DNA of 6,713 nucleotides from Betaproteobacteria bacterium (GTDB lineage: Bacteria > Pseudomonadota > Gammaproteobacteria > Burkholderiales > SG8-39). The stretch lies in the NCBI GenBank assembly GCA_004298295.1, contig SCUH01000320.1:1-6713 (forward strand), in the 5' to 3' direction. The position numbers were made by a program, and so were the translations under genes. Below the pieces are notes generated by a model. The model saw only the letters and a program-made list of their open reading frames with translations, was not told the origin of the DNA and did no database searches. Below, in pieces: positions 1 to 5,475 of this stretch (position 1 is the first letter of the stretch; every line of letters starts with the position of its first letter).

Positions 1-1
1 C

Positions 2-298
2 CACGCCGACATCGTGCGCGAAGTGCAGGCCGCGATCGCGGCCAACGAGATCGTGGTCGTCGGCATGGCGCAGAACCCGATGCCGAAGAAGGCGCGCCGG
101 CTGCTCGACGCCGCGGGCCTCGCCTACAAGTACCTCGAGTACGGCAGCTATCTCTCGCTCTGGCGGCGCCGCAACGCGCTCAAGATGTGGACCGGCTGGC
201 CGACCTTCCCGATGGTGTTCGTGAAGGGCGCGCTGATTGGCGGCGCGGATGACCTCGAACGGCTGCTGACGAGCGGTGAACTCGCCGCGCGCAAGTGA
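2..298 (+). CDS. Glutaredoxin-like protein lacking active-site cysteines (5' partial)
   Basis: The reading frame is open from the window edge and ends at TGA 296-298, so the N-terminus is missing or nearly so; GTG at 14 is a possible but unproven start. About 98 residues are visible. The fold signature is glutaredoxin/thioredoxin: a hydrophobic strand (IVVVGM), a helix (ARRLLDAAG), a cis-proline loop (TFPMVFV) and a late GGADDL motif followed by SGEL, all at glutaredoxin spacing. The CPYC position is occupied by NPMP (about nt 74-85), and no cysteine occurs anywhere in the visible protein. Glutaredoxins normally reduce disulfides with glutathione or carry Fe-S clusters through these cysteines, so neither chemistry is expected here. 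An insert rich in Trp/Arg (around SLWRRRNALKMW) precedes the cis-proline. A binding or structural role is inferred. yajD starts 4 nt after the stop, suggesting cotranscription. Confidence 0.8.
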   Translation, partial: HADIVREVQAAIAANEIVVVGMAQNPMPKKARRLLDAAGLAYKYLEYGSYLSLWRRRNALKMWTGWPTFPMVFVKGALIGGADDLERLLTSGELAARK

Positions 299-302
299 GG
301 CG

Positions 303-611
303 ATGAAGGAAGCGCCTTACCGCGAGCAGGCGCTCAAGATCCTGCCCTGGATCTGCGTGCGCTGCGCGCGCGAGTTCCCCGGCTCGCGGCTGCGCGAGCT
401 GACCGTCCACCACAAGGACGGCGATCATCACCACAACCCGGCCGATGGCTCCAACTGGGAGCTGCTGTGCATCTACTGCCACGAGAACGAGCACGCGCGC
501 GTCGAGGACGCGCGCGCGGGCGGGGGTGGCAGGGAGGCGGACGCGGCGCCGGCGACGCACAAGCCGCTCGCGGCGCTCGGCGCGCTGCTGAAGCGCAAAG
601 ACAAGACCTGA
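303..611 (+). CDS. yajD: YajD-family HNH nuclease-like protein
   Basis: A 102-residue protein, close to the roughly 115 residues of Escherichia coli YajD, which it matches through the motif region. An HNH/zinc core is visible: Cys18-x2-Cys21, then His36-His37 in TVHHKDGD, Asn51 in DGSNWELLC, and Cys56-x2-Cys59-His60. The two CxxC pairs should bind a structural zinc, and the HH...N...H residues form the beta-beta-alpha metal nuclease site. The family is expected to cut DNA, but its cellular role is not established. The C-terminal 40 residues are low in complexity and end in a basic KRKDKT tail. ATG 303 is preferred over the in-frame GTG at 276 because the latter lies inside the glutaredoxin-like gene, while GAGG sits just before 303 and homology begins at YREQALKILPW. 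It is probably cotranscribed with its upstream neighbour. Confidence 0.88.
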   Translation: MKEAPYREQALKILPWICVRCAREFPGSRLRELTVHHKDGDHHHNPADGSNWELLCIYCHENEHARVEDARAGGGGREADAAPATHKPLAALGALLKRKDKT

Positions 612-645
612 CCCTTCCGGCACTCCTGCCGCAGCGAGAACCCCC

Positions 646-1212
646 ATGAGCCTGTCCACCGCCGCACCGCGCCGCCACCTGCACACCCGCACCATCGCCT
701 GCGAGGGCTACGAGCGCGAGGACGGGCTGTTCGACATCGAAGCACGCATCGTGGACACCAAGACCTACGCCGTGACCGAGCCCTACCGCGGGCTGCGCCA
801 GCCGGGCGAGCACGTGCACGACATGCAGCTGCGGCTGACCCTGGACCGCGACATGGTGGTGCGCAACATCGAGGTGAGCACGAACCACGCGCCCTACGAT
901 CCCTGCTTCACGGTGGCGAGCGCCTACAAGGGGCTCGTGGGCGCGAAGATCGGCGGCGGCTGGCGGCGCGCGGTGAACGAAGCGGTGGGCGGGACCAAGG
1001 GCTGCACGCACTTGAGGGAACTGCTCATGCCCGCGGCCACGGTCGCGTTCCAGACGATGGGCAGCTGGCCCAAGGCAGGCAAGGTCGCCACCGAGGCGGC
1101 GCCCGACAAGGACCGCAAGAAGCCCTACTTCATCGACGGCTGCAAGGCCTGGGCCTCGAACGGCCCGGTGGTCGAGCGCCTGTTTCCGCTGCACTACCGC
1201 AAGTCGGCCTGA
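646..1212 (+). CDS. DUF2889 domain-containing protein
   Basis: A 188-residue soluble protein with no signal peptide or membrane helix, consisting almost entirely of a DUF2889 domain. Features I recognise as typical of the family are an N-terminal R-R-H-x-H-x-R segment, GYEREDGLFDIEA (residues 21-33), DTKTY (37-41), VHDMQLRLT (57-65) and the GGTKGCTHLRELL block (115-127) with Cys120 and His122. Conserved His, Asp and Cys residues could suggest a metal or catalytic site, but no function is known to me. ATG 646 lies 34 nt after yajD; no strong Shine-Dalgarno is visible, so the start rests on homology beginning just downstream. The last 19 bases overlap the end of the convergent exonuclease gene. 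Cotranscription with yajD is possible, because the gap shows no terminator. Confidence 0.85.
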   Translation: MSLSTAAPRRHLHTRTIACEGYEREDGLFDIEARIVDTKTYAVTEPYRGLRQPGEHVHDMQLRLTLDRDMVVRNIEVSTNHAPYDPCFTVASAYKGLVGAKIGGGWRRAVNEAVGGTKGCTHLRELLMPAATVAFQTMGSWPKAGKVATEAAPDKDRKKPYFIDGCKAWASNGPVVERLFPLHYRKSA

Positions 1213-1823
1213 GCATCGAGCAGGCCCATGCGCGCGTAGCACAGGTAGAGCTCGCGGCAGGCCCAGGCGTCGGTCGCGGCGTAGATGATCTGCGCCGCCG
1301 ACAGGCGCGGCGCGGACCAGTTCGAGGTGCGCTTGCCTTTCGGGATGCGGATGCCGAGGAAAATGGCGGCGAGGTTGCGCAGGCCCGTCTGGCGCAGCCC
1401 GTGGCGCCTCGCCACGGCGCCCGCGTCGAGCACCGAAGCCTCCTCGGCCGGGAACAGGGTTTTCAGCTGGCGCAGGTCCTCGGCCACCGAGACGCCGACC
1501 TTGACGATGCCGCGCGCGCCGAGCAGGCCCGCGATGGCGCCGGAGAAATCCTGCTGCTGCAGCTGGAAGAGATACACCGCGCGCCCAGTGGCCACCTGCG
1601 CGAGGCAGGGGCGGTAACTCTCGCCGCGGCGGAACGAGGGCCGCGTCTCGGTGTCGAAGCCGACCACGCTTTCGCCGCCGATGTCGGCGAGCGCGCGCTC
1701 GATCTGATCGGGCGCCGACAGCACGAACACGTCGCCCTCGTAACGCCGGATCGGCAGGTTCGCCAGTTCTTCACTCGAGATCTCCTGCCGGAATCCGGCG
1801 GGCAGCGCGGCAGCGGGTTGCAT
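1194..1823 (-). CDS. RNase D-like 3'-5' exonuclease (DEDDy family)
   Basis: A 209-residue protein carrying a single DNA_pol_A_exo1-type domain. The three exonuclease motifs are visible: Exo I as Asp57/Glu59 in GFDTET, Exo II as Asp116 in SVAEDLRQL, and Exo III as Tyr181-x3-Asp185 in YAATDAW. These acidic residues bind the two metal ions for 3'-to-5' hydrolysis of nucleic acid, and the tyrosine marks the DEDDy subclass. The GLRNLAAIFLG and SNWSAPRLS segments also match RNase D-type domains. HRDC domains, present in full RNase D (about 375 residues), are absent, so this is a short stand-alone exonuclease whose substrate (RNA or DNA) cannot be read from the sequence. ATG 1823 has no Shine-Dalgarno but lies 6 bp after a TAAGAT hexamer, compatible with leaderless translation. 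The 3' end overlaps the DUF2889 gene. Confidence 0.88.
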   Translation of the reverse strand: MQPAAALPAGFRQEISSEELANLPIRRYEGDVFVLSAPDQIERALADIGGESVVGFDTETRPSFRRGESYRPCLAQVATGRAVYLFQLQQQDFSGAIAGLLGARGIVKVGVSVAEDLRQLKTLFPAEEASVLDAGAVARRHGLRQTGLRNLAAIFLGIRIPKGKRTSNWSAPRLSAAQIIYAATDAWACRELYLCYARMGLLDAQADLR

Positions 1824-1829
1824 CGCTGC

Positions 1830-1835
1830 ATCTTA
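1830..1835 (-). promoter_or_regulatory. Candidate -10 box for the exonuclease gene
   Basis: On the minus strand the hexamer TAAGAT (4 of 6 matches to TATAAT) lies 6 bp before the exonuclease ATG at 1823. Transcription starting about 7 bp downstream would begin at or next to the A of ATG, giving a leaderless mRNA. No convincing -35 box is seen at 16-18 bp, so the call rests on position, the absence of a Shine-Dalgarno, and the matching arrangement on the other strand. Confidence 0.4.
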
Positions 1836-1850
1836 CCCGGCGCCGCGCCC

Positions 1851-1856
1851 TACAAT
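1851..1856 (+). promoter_or_regulatory. Candidate -10 box for the esterase gene
   Basis: TACAAT matches TATAAT at 5 of 6 positions and lies 5 bp before the ATG at 1862, in otherwise very GC-rich sequence. A start site 6-7 bp downstream would fall on the ATG, implying a leaderless transcript; no Shine-Dalgarno precedes the ATG. The -35 region (about 1827-1833) is a poor match and overlaps the opposing gene's -10 candidate, so the two promoters may compete. Confidence 0.5.
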
Positions 1857-1861
1857 GCGCC

Positions 1862-2524
1862 ATGACGGCAGTTCCCGAATCGATCGAGCGCGAAACCGGC
1901 GCGCGGCCCGACGCCGCAGTGATCTGGCTGCACGGCCTGGGCGCCGACGGCCACGACTTCGAGCCGCTGGTGCCGATGCTCGGGTTGCCCGCGCGCCTCG
2001 CGCTGCGTTTCGTCTTTCCGCACGCGCCGCAGCGCCCGGTGACGATCAACATGGGCCTGCGCATGCGCGCCTGGTACGACGTCGTTTCCCTGGGCGGCGG
2101 CGAGGAGGACGCGGCCGGCATCCGCGCTTCGCAAGGCCTGCTCGAGGCGCTCATCGCGCGGGAAAAGACGCGCGGCATCGAGGCGCGCCGCATCGTGCTG
2201 GCCGGTTTTTCGCAGGGCGGCGCGATCGCGCTGCAGACCGGGCTGCGGCATGCCGAGCGCCTGGCCGGCATCCTCGCGCTCTCGACCTGGCTGCCGCTCG
2301 CGGCGACGCTCGAGGCCGAGCGCCACGTCATCAACCGCGATCTGCCGATCTTCATGGCGCACGGCACGCACGACGAGATGATTGCGCTCGAGCGCGCGGC
2401 GCAATCGCGCGCGCGGCTCGAAGCGCTCGGCTACGCGCCCGAGTGGCACCAATACCCGATGGGACACGCGGTGTGCCCCGAGGAGGTCGCGGCGATCGCC
2501 GCGTGGCTGGCGAAAGTGCTCTGA
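1862..2524 (+). CDS. Carboxylesterase / lysophospholipase-like alpha/beta hydrolase
   Basis: A 220-residue cytoplasmic protein of the phospholipase/carboxylesterase family (Abhydrolase_2, the acyl-protein thioesterase group), full length for that family. The catalytic triad is readable: Ser117 in the nucleophile elbow GFSQGG, Asp171 in HGTHDEM and His202 in MGHAVC. The oxyanion-hole segment is IWLHGLGADGHDF (residues 21-33), and FPHAPQRPVTIN (52-63) and MRAWYD (68-73) are typical family blocks. It should hydrolyse short-chain or lysophospholipid-type carboxylic esters; the natural substrate is unknown. There is no signal peptide. The ATG at 1862 is supported by family length and by the TACAAT box 5 bp upstream, in the absence of a Shine-Dalgarno. 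The stop lies 4 nt from the stop of the convergent zinc-ribbon gene. It is divergent from the exonuclease gene, with no obvious functional link. Confidence 0.93.
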   Translation: MTAVPESIERETGARPDAAVIWLHGLGADGHDFEPLVPMLGLPARLALRFVFPHAPQRPVTINMGLRMRAWYDVVSLGGGEEDAAGIRASQGLLEALIAREKTRGIEARRIVLAGFSQGGAIALQTGLRHAERLAGILALSTWLPLAATLEAERHVINRDLPIFMAHGTHDEMIALERAAQSRARLEALGYAPEWHQYPMGHAVCPEEVAAIAAWLAKVL

Positions 2525-2528
2525 GGCG

Positions 2529-3440
2529 CTAGGCGAGTTTCGCGCCGCACCGGCCGCAGAAGCGGTCCCCCGCATGGCGCGGCGCGCCGCACTTGGTGCA
2601 GGCGCCGTGCGCCAGGGCTTGCGTTCGCGGCGCGCGTCCCCGCCACCAGGCGAACATCAGCAGGCCGCCGATCGCGAGCAGCGCGACAACAAGCAGCACC
2701 AGCACCGAGACGGGGAACGGCGCGCCCGCAGGCGCAGCCGGCGCAGGCGGCGCAGTAGCGGAAGCGGCATCGGGCGCCTGGGCCGGCGCCAGCTTCATGA
2801 TCTCCGCCGTGGGCCGCATTTCCAGCTTGGTGTAGCGCACCGTCACCGGCAGGGGCTTGCCCGCCGCGAGGGCGCCGAGGTCGCCGGCCTTGTAGCGCAG
2901 CCCGTCGCGTCCGGTCGAAGCGAGCTCGAGGTTCGGCTCCAGCTGCAGATTGCTCGAAGTGGCGGGCTCCTGCACCACCGCGCGCACGCGATCGGCGGCG
3001 AAATCGCCCGGCCAGGTGTAGGTGAAGCTGCGCGCCGGCAGCGCGGTGGCGATCGGCGCGTAGAACTCGACGTGCAGGAAGCGTTCGGGCAGCTCGAACT
3101 TGAGCACGATGGCGTTGCCCACGGTGCTCGTCTCGTGCTGCAGGTTGAGAAGGTTGCCGCCGGCGGCGTTGGCGAACGCGATCGCCGACGGCCCGCCGGA
3201 GGCTGCCGGGATGCGCAGCGACACCTGTGCCGGCAGCTTCACGTCCGGCGCCAGTTCGCCGTTCAGGATCACGAGCACCGCGCCGGCGCGGTCGTACTCG
3301 GGCCAGATCTCGATCCCCAGGCTGGCCAGGCGCGGATTGCCCTGCGCCAGCGCGGGCGCGAGCACGAGCGCGAGCAGGAGCAGCCCGGCGCGTTGCGCGC
3401 GGCCGGCGCCGATGCGTGTCTGCGTCAACAGTTCCAGCAT
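2529..3440 (-). CDS. Membrane-anchored exported protein with C-terminal zinc ribbon
   Basis: A 303-residue protein whose function I do not recognise. Its visible order is: basic N-terminus and hydrophobic signal segment (about residues 14-33, likely cleavage after ALA at 32); a beta-rich domain (about 35-210) without cysteines; a Pro/Ala-rich linker (about 218-241); one transmembrane helix (about 243-264) followed by WWRGR; and a zinc ribbon with Cys281-x2-Cys284 and Cys295-x2-Cys298. Export plus the positive residues after the helix predict the ribbon in the cytoplasm and the main domain outside. If the N-terminal segment is not cleaved, it would be a second membrane anchor. ATG 3440 is supported by GGAG 8 nt upstream. 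It is divergent from lemA across a 98-bp intergenic region. A role in sensing or binding at the envelope is speculation. It is convergent with the esterase gene, 4 nt apart. Confidence 0.8.
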   Translation of the reverse strand: MLELLTQTRIGAGRAQRAGLLLLALVLAPALAQGNPRLASLGIEIWPEYDRAGAVLVILNGELAPDVKLPAQVSLRIPAASGGPSAIAFANAAGGNLLNLQHETSTVGNAIVLKFELPERFLHVEFYAPIATALPARSFTYTWPGDFAADRVRAVVQEPATSSNLQLEPNLELASTGRDGLRYKAGDLGALAAGKPLPVTVRYTKLEMRPTAEIMKLAPAQAPDAASATAPPAPAAPAGAPFPVSVLVLLVVALLAIGGLLMFAWWRGRAPRTQALAHGACTKCGAPRHAGDRFCGRCGAKLA

Positions 3441-3484
3441 GCGGGGTTCTCCATGGGCGGCGTGACTCTACCACTCATGCTAGG

Positions 3485-3512
3485 CTTGAAATTGGCGCTT
3501 TCGCCGCCAATT
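3485..3512 (+). promoter_or_regulatory. Candidate sigma-32 (heat-shock) promoter for lemA
   Basis: CTTGAAA at 3485-3491 matches the sigma-32 -35 consensus fully, and CGCCAATT at 3505-3512 matches the -10 consensus CCCCATNT at 5 of 7 informative positions, with a 13-bp spacer. The expected start near 3519 would give a leader of about 20 nt containing the lemA Shine-Dalgarno. As a sigma-70 promoter it would have a good -35 (TTGAAA, 5 of 6) but no acceptable -10. Heat-shock control is inferred, not shown. Confidence 0.45.
3490..3512. repeat. 8-bp perfect inverted repeat in the lemA promoter region
   Basis: AATTGGCG (3490-3497) and CGCCAATT (3505-3512) are exact reverse complements separated by 7 nt, and lie midway between the divergent zinc-ribbon and lemA genes. 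There is no T-run, so it is not an intrinsic terminator. Its left arm touches the -35 candidate and its right arm is the -10 candidate, which fits a dimeric repressor operator. It would lie upstream of the predicted transcript, arguing against an RNA hairpin role. Confidence 0.55.
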
Positions 3513-3528
3513 CACGGGCAACTCTCCC

Positions 3529-3534
3529 GGGAGG
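3529..3534 (+). promoter_or_regulatory. Ribosome binding site of lemA
   Basis: GGGAGG ends 4 nt before ATG 3539. It is the strongest Shine-Dalgarno in the window and fixes the lemA start at the methionine just before the lipoprotein signal peptide, rather than at earlier in-frame codons that would overlap the divergent gene. Confidence 0.8.
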
Positions 3535-3538
3535 TCCG

Positions 3539-4132
3539 ATGGCCCAGCGCATTCTCGCTTTTTTCGCCCTTGCCGCAATGCTCCTGCTGTCCGGCTGCGG
3601 CTACAACACCCTGCAGAGCACCGACGAGCAGATCAAGGCCGCCTGGTCCGAGGTGCTCAACCAGTACCAGCGCAGGAACGACCTGATCCCGAACCTGGTG
3701 GCGACCGTGAAGGGCTTCGCCGCGCAGGAGCAGGCGGTGCTGCTCGGCGTCACCAACGCGCGCGCCAAGGTCGGCTCGATCCAGGCGACGCCCGAACTGG
3801 TCAACGACCCGCAGGCCTTCCAGCGCTTCGCCGCGGCGCAGGGCGAGCTCTCCGGCGCGCTCTCGCGCCTGATGGTGGTGGTGGAAAAGTATCCCGAGCT
3901 CAAGTCGGACGCCAATTTCCGCGACCTGCAGGCGCAGCTCGAAGGCACCGAGAACCGCATCACCGTGGCGCGCAACCGCTACATCCAGGCGGTGCGCGAA
4001 TACAACGTCACCGTCCGGTCGTTTCCCTCGAACCTCACCGCGATGCTGTTCGGCTTCAAGGAAAAGCCGCAGTTCACGGTGGAGAACGAAAAAGCCCTCG
4101 CGCAGCCGCCCAAGGTTGACTTCGGCAAGTAG
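3539..4132 (+). CDS. lemA: LemA family lipoprotein
   Basis: A 197-residue protein, normal length for LemA. Residues 1-20 form a lipoprotein signal peptide with lipobox LSGC, the lipidated cysteine being Cys20; many LemA proteins instead have an uncleaved N-terminal helix. The remainder is the helical LemA domain with its hallmarks: DEQIKAAWSEV (29-39), YQRRNDLIPNLV (43-54) followed by TVKGF, VEKYPELKSDANF (115-127), QLEGTENRI (133-141) and YNVTVRSFPS (155-164). LemA proteins are envelope proteins of unclear biochemical role, often encoded beside TPM-domain proteins or the protease HtpX. Residue 22 onward should face the periplasm. The gene leads a probable four-gene operon, and its last 17 nt overlap the next gene. 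A sigma-32-like promoter and an inverted repeat lie just upstream. Confidence 0.95.
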   Translation: MAQRILAFFALAAMLLLSGCGYNTLQSTDEQIKAAWSEVLNQYQRRNDLIPNLVATVKGFAAQEQAVLLGVTNARAKVGSIQATPELVNDPQAFQRFAAAQGELSGALSRLMVVVEKYPELKSDANFRDLQAQLEGTENRITVARNRYIQAVREYNVTVRSFPSNLTAMLFGFKEKPQFTVENEKALAQPPKVDFGK

Positions 4133-4967
4133 AGCGTTCCTCGCCGCCGCGGCGGCGCTGCTGTTTTCCGCGTTCGCCGCGGCGCAGCTTCCCGTCCCGG
4201 CGCTGAGCGCGCGCGTCACCGACCAGACCGGCACCCTCGGCACGGAGCAGCGCGCGGCGCTGGAGCAGAAGCTCGCCGCTTTCGAGGCGAAGAAGGGCAG
4301 CCAGGTGGCGGTGCTGATCGTGCCCACCACGCAGCCCGAGGCGATCGAGCAGTTCTCGATCCGCGTCGTCGAGCAGTGGAAGCTCGGCCGCAAGGGCGTC
4401 GACGACGGCGTGCTGCTGCTGGTGGCGAAGGACGACCGGCAGCTGCGCATCGAGGTCGGGCGCGGGCTGGAGGGCGCGCTCCCCGACGCGATCGCCAAGC
4501 GCATCGTCGCGGAGTACATCACGCCGCGCTTCAAGCAGGGCGATTACTACGGCGGCATCCTCGCGGGCATCGACCGCATCCTCGGCACCATCGAGGGCGA
4601 GCCGCTGCCCGCGCCGCGCGAGGCGCGCCTGCCCGGCGGCGTGCAGTTCGACTGGTTCGAGCTGCTCGTAATCGCCATCATCGGGATCTCGGTGGTGAAC
4701 GGCATCCTGCGCGCGATGTTCGGCCGCTTCGGCGCCGCCGCCCTCGTCGGTGGCGCAGTCGGGCTCCTGGTGTGGATTTTCTGGACCGCCGCGTTCATCG
4801 CCGTGATCGGTGGCCTGCTCGCATTCGTGCTTTCGCTCGTAGGGGGTGTGGGCCGCGGGCGCCACTGGAGTTCCGGCGGCGGTGGCGGCTGGTCCTCGGG
4901 CGGGGGCGGGGGCTTCAGCGGCGGCGGGGGCGGCTTCAGCGGCGGCGGCGCCTCGGGGCGCTGGTGA
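4116..4967 (+). CDS. Exported TPM-domain protein (YgcG family) with Gly-rich tail
   Basis: A 283-residue membrane protein. Residues 1-24 look like a signal peptide (Arg6, hydrophobic core, AAAQ cleavage region). The TPM domain spans about 30-160, with VTDQTGTL (34-41), VDDGVLLLVA (95-104), DRQLRIEVGRGLEGALPD (107-124) and ITPRFKQGDYYGGI (135-148). Two or three hydrophobic segments follow (about 182-200 and 207-243), then a tail of GGGGGFS-type repeats ending ASGRW. The fold is related to plant TLP18.3, for which phosphatase activity was reported, but bacterial function is uncertain. The TTG at 4116 is the only standard in-frame start that keeps the signal peptide; it lacks a Shine-Dalgarno and overlaps lemA by 17 nt, so translation is probably coupled. 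Periplasmic exposure of TPM beside the lipoprotein LemA suggests the two act together. Confidence 0.92.
   Translation: MTSASRAFLAAAAALLFSAFAAAQLPVPALSARVTDQTGTLGTEQRAALEQKLAAFEAKKGSQVAVLIVPTTQPEAIEQFSIRVVEQWKLGRKGVDDGVLLLVAKDDRQLRIEVGRGLEGALPDAIAKRIVAEYITPRFKQGDYYGGILAGIDRILGTIEGEPLPAPREARLPGGVQFDWFELLVIAIIGISVVNGILRAMFGRFGAAALVGGAVGLLVWIFWTAAFIAVIGGLLAFVLSLVGGVGRGRHWSSGGGGGWSSGGGGGFSGGGGGFSGGGASGRW
4869..4964 (+). repeat. Glycine-rich coding repeat in TPM protein tail
   Basis: GC-only codons (GGC/GGG/GGT) encode runs of five glycines separated by W-S-S, F-S and F-S, the last units being near copies of each other. Such tails are common at the C-terminus of YgcG-type TPM proteins and are likely disordered. 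The near-identical units could vary in number by slippage. Confidence 0.75.
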
Positions 4968-4974
4968 GGCGGCG

Positions 4975-5475
4975 ATGAAGCTCGCGCGCATCCTCAGGCA
5001 CCTCGCGACGCCCGACTGGGCGGTGCGGCGCGCGTTTTCCGCGCAGACGGCCGACGCGGTGGCGAATGCGGTGGCTGCGGCGGAGAAGGCGCACGACGTC
5101 GAGCTGCGCGTCGCGGTGGAGGGCGGGCTGCCGCTCGGCGCGCTGTTGCGCGGCCAGTCCGCGCGCGAGCGCGCGATCGAACTGTTCTCGCAGCTGCGCG
5201 TCTGGGATACGCAGAACAATACCGGGGTGCTGGTCTACGTGCAGTGGCTGGACCACGCGATCGAGATCGTCGCCGACCGCGGCATCAGCGCGCGGGTGCC
5301 GCAGGCGGGGTGGGACGCGGTCTGCGCGCAGATCGCCGGGCATTTCCGCGCCGGCCGCTACGCCGAGGGCGCGCTCGCCGGCATTGCCGGCATCACCGAA
5401 CTTCTGAAGCTGCACGTGCCGCCGCCGCCCGCGGGCGATCGCGACGAGCTGCCCGACCGGCCCACCGTGCTTTGA
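4975..5475 (+). CDS. TPM-domain protein without signal peptide or membrane segment
   Basis: A 166-residue protein that is essentially a single TPM-like domain. The same core as in the upstream gene is visible: a helix with ELRVAVEGG (43-51), LFSQLRVWDTQNNTGVLVYV (70-89), IEIVADRGISARV (97-108), then HFRAGRYAEGALAGI (123-137), corresponding to the P-x-F-x-x-G-x-Y-x-x-G-I element. Unlike its neighbour it has no signal peptide, no hydrophobic helix and no glycine tail, so it should be cytoplasmic. ATG 4975 is chosen over an in-frame start at 4846 because the latter lies deep within the upstream gene, and GAGG ends 5 nt before 4975. It follows the first TPM stop by 7 nt, and its own stop overlaps the next start, indicating one operon. 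The function is unknown; divergent duplication of the upstream TPM gene is possible but not tested. Confidence 0.88.
   Translation: MKLARILRHLATPDWAVRRAFSAQTADAVANAVAAAEKAHDVELRVAVEGGLPLGALLRGQSARERAIELFSQLRVWDTQNNTGVLVYVQWLDHAIEIVADRGISARVPQAGWDAVCAQIAGHFRAGRYAEGALAGIAGITELLKLHVPPPPAGDRDELPDRPTVL

Noticed and set aside
276..302. GTG start of yajD nine codons upstream
   Set aside because: It lies within the preceding gene and adds residues without family similarity; ATG 303 has GAGG just before it.
334..1242. Long minus-strand open frame (302 codons) across yajD and DUF2889
   Set aside because: High-GC shadow: Arg/Ala/His-rich translation without a recognisable domain, opposite two genes with clear family motifs.
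2431..3474. Minus-strand open frame (347 codons) overlapping the zinc-ribbon gene
   Set aside because: Arg-rich out-of-frame shadow; the alternative frame has a signal peptide, membrane helix and CxxC pairs, and a Shine-Dalgarno.
3490..3512. Inverted repeat as intrinsic terminator
   Set aside because: No T-run on either side and it sits between divergent 5' ends, where no transcript should end.
2382..3686. Plus-strand open frame (434 codons) opposite the zinc-ribbon gene
   Set aside because: Low-complexity Arg/Gln/Ala translation with no domain; it would run through the esterase end and into lemA.
3512..4534. Minus-strand frames opposite lemA and TPM1
   Set aside because: Their translations mirror the sense genes and show no motifs; lemA and TPM motifs are unambiguous on the plus strand.
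4869..4964. Tandem repeat considered as a CRISPR or other non-coding array
   Set aside because: It is in frame, encodes a glycine tail typical of TPM proteins, and has no unique spacers.
4846..4974. Upstream in-frame extension of the second TPM protein
   Set aside because: It would add a Gly/Ala-rich stretch that is merely the other frame of the TPM1 glycine tail; ATG 4975 has a GAGG site.
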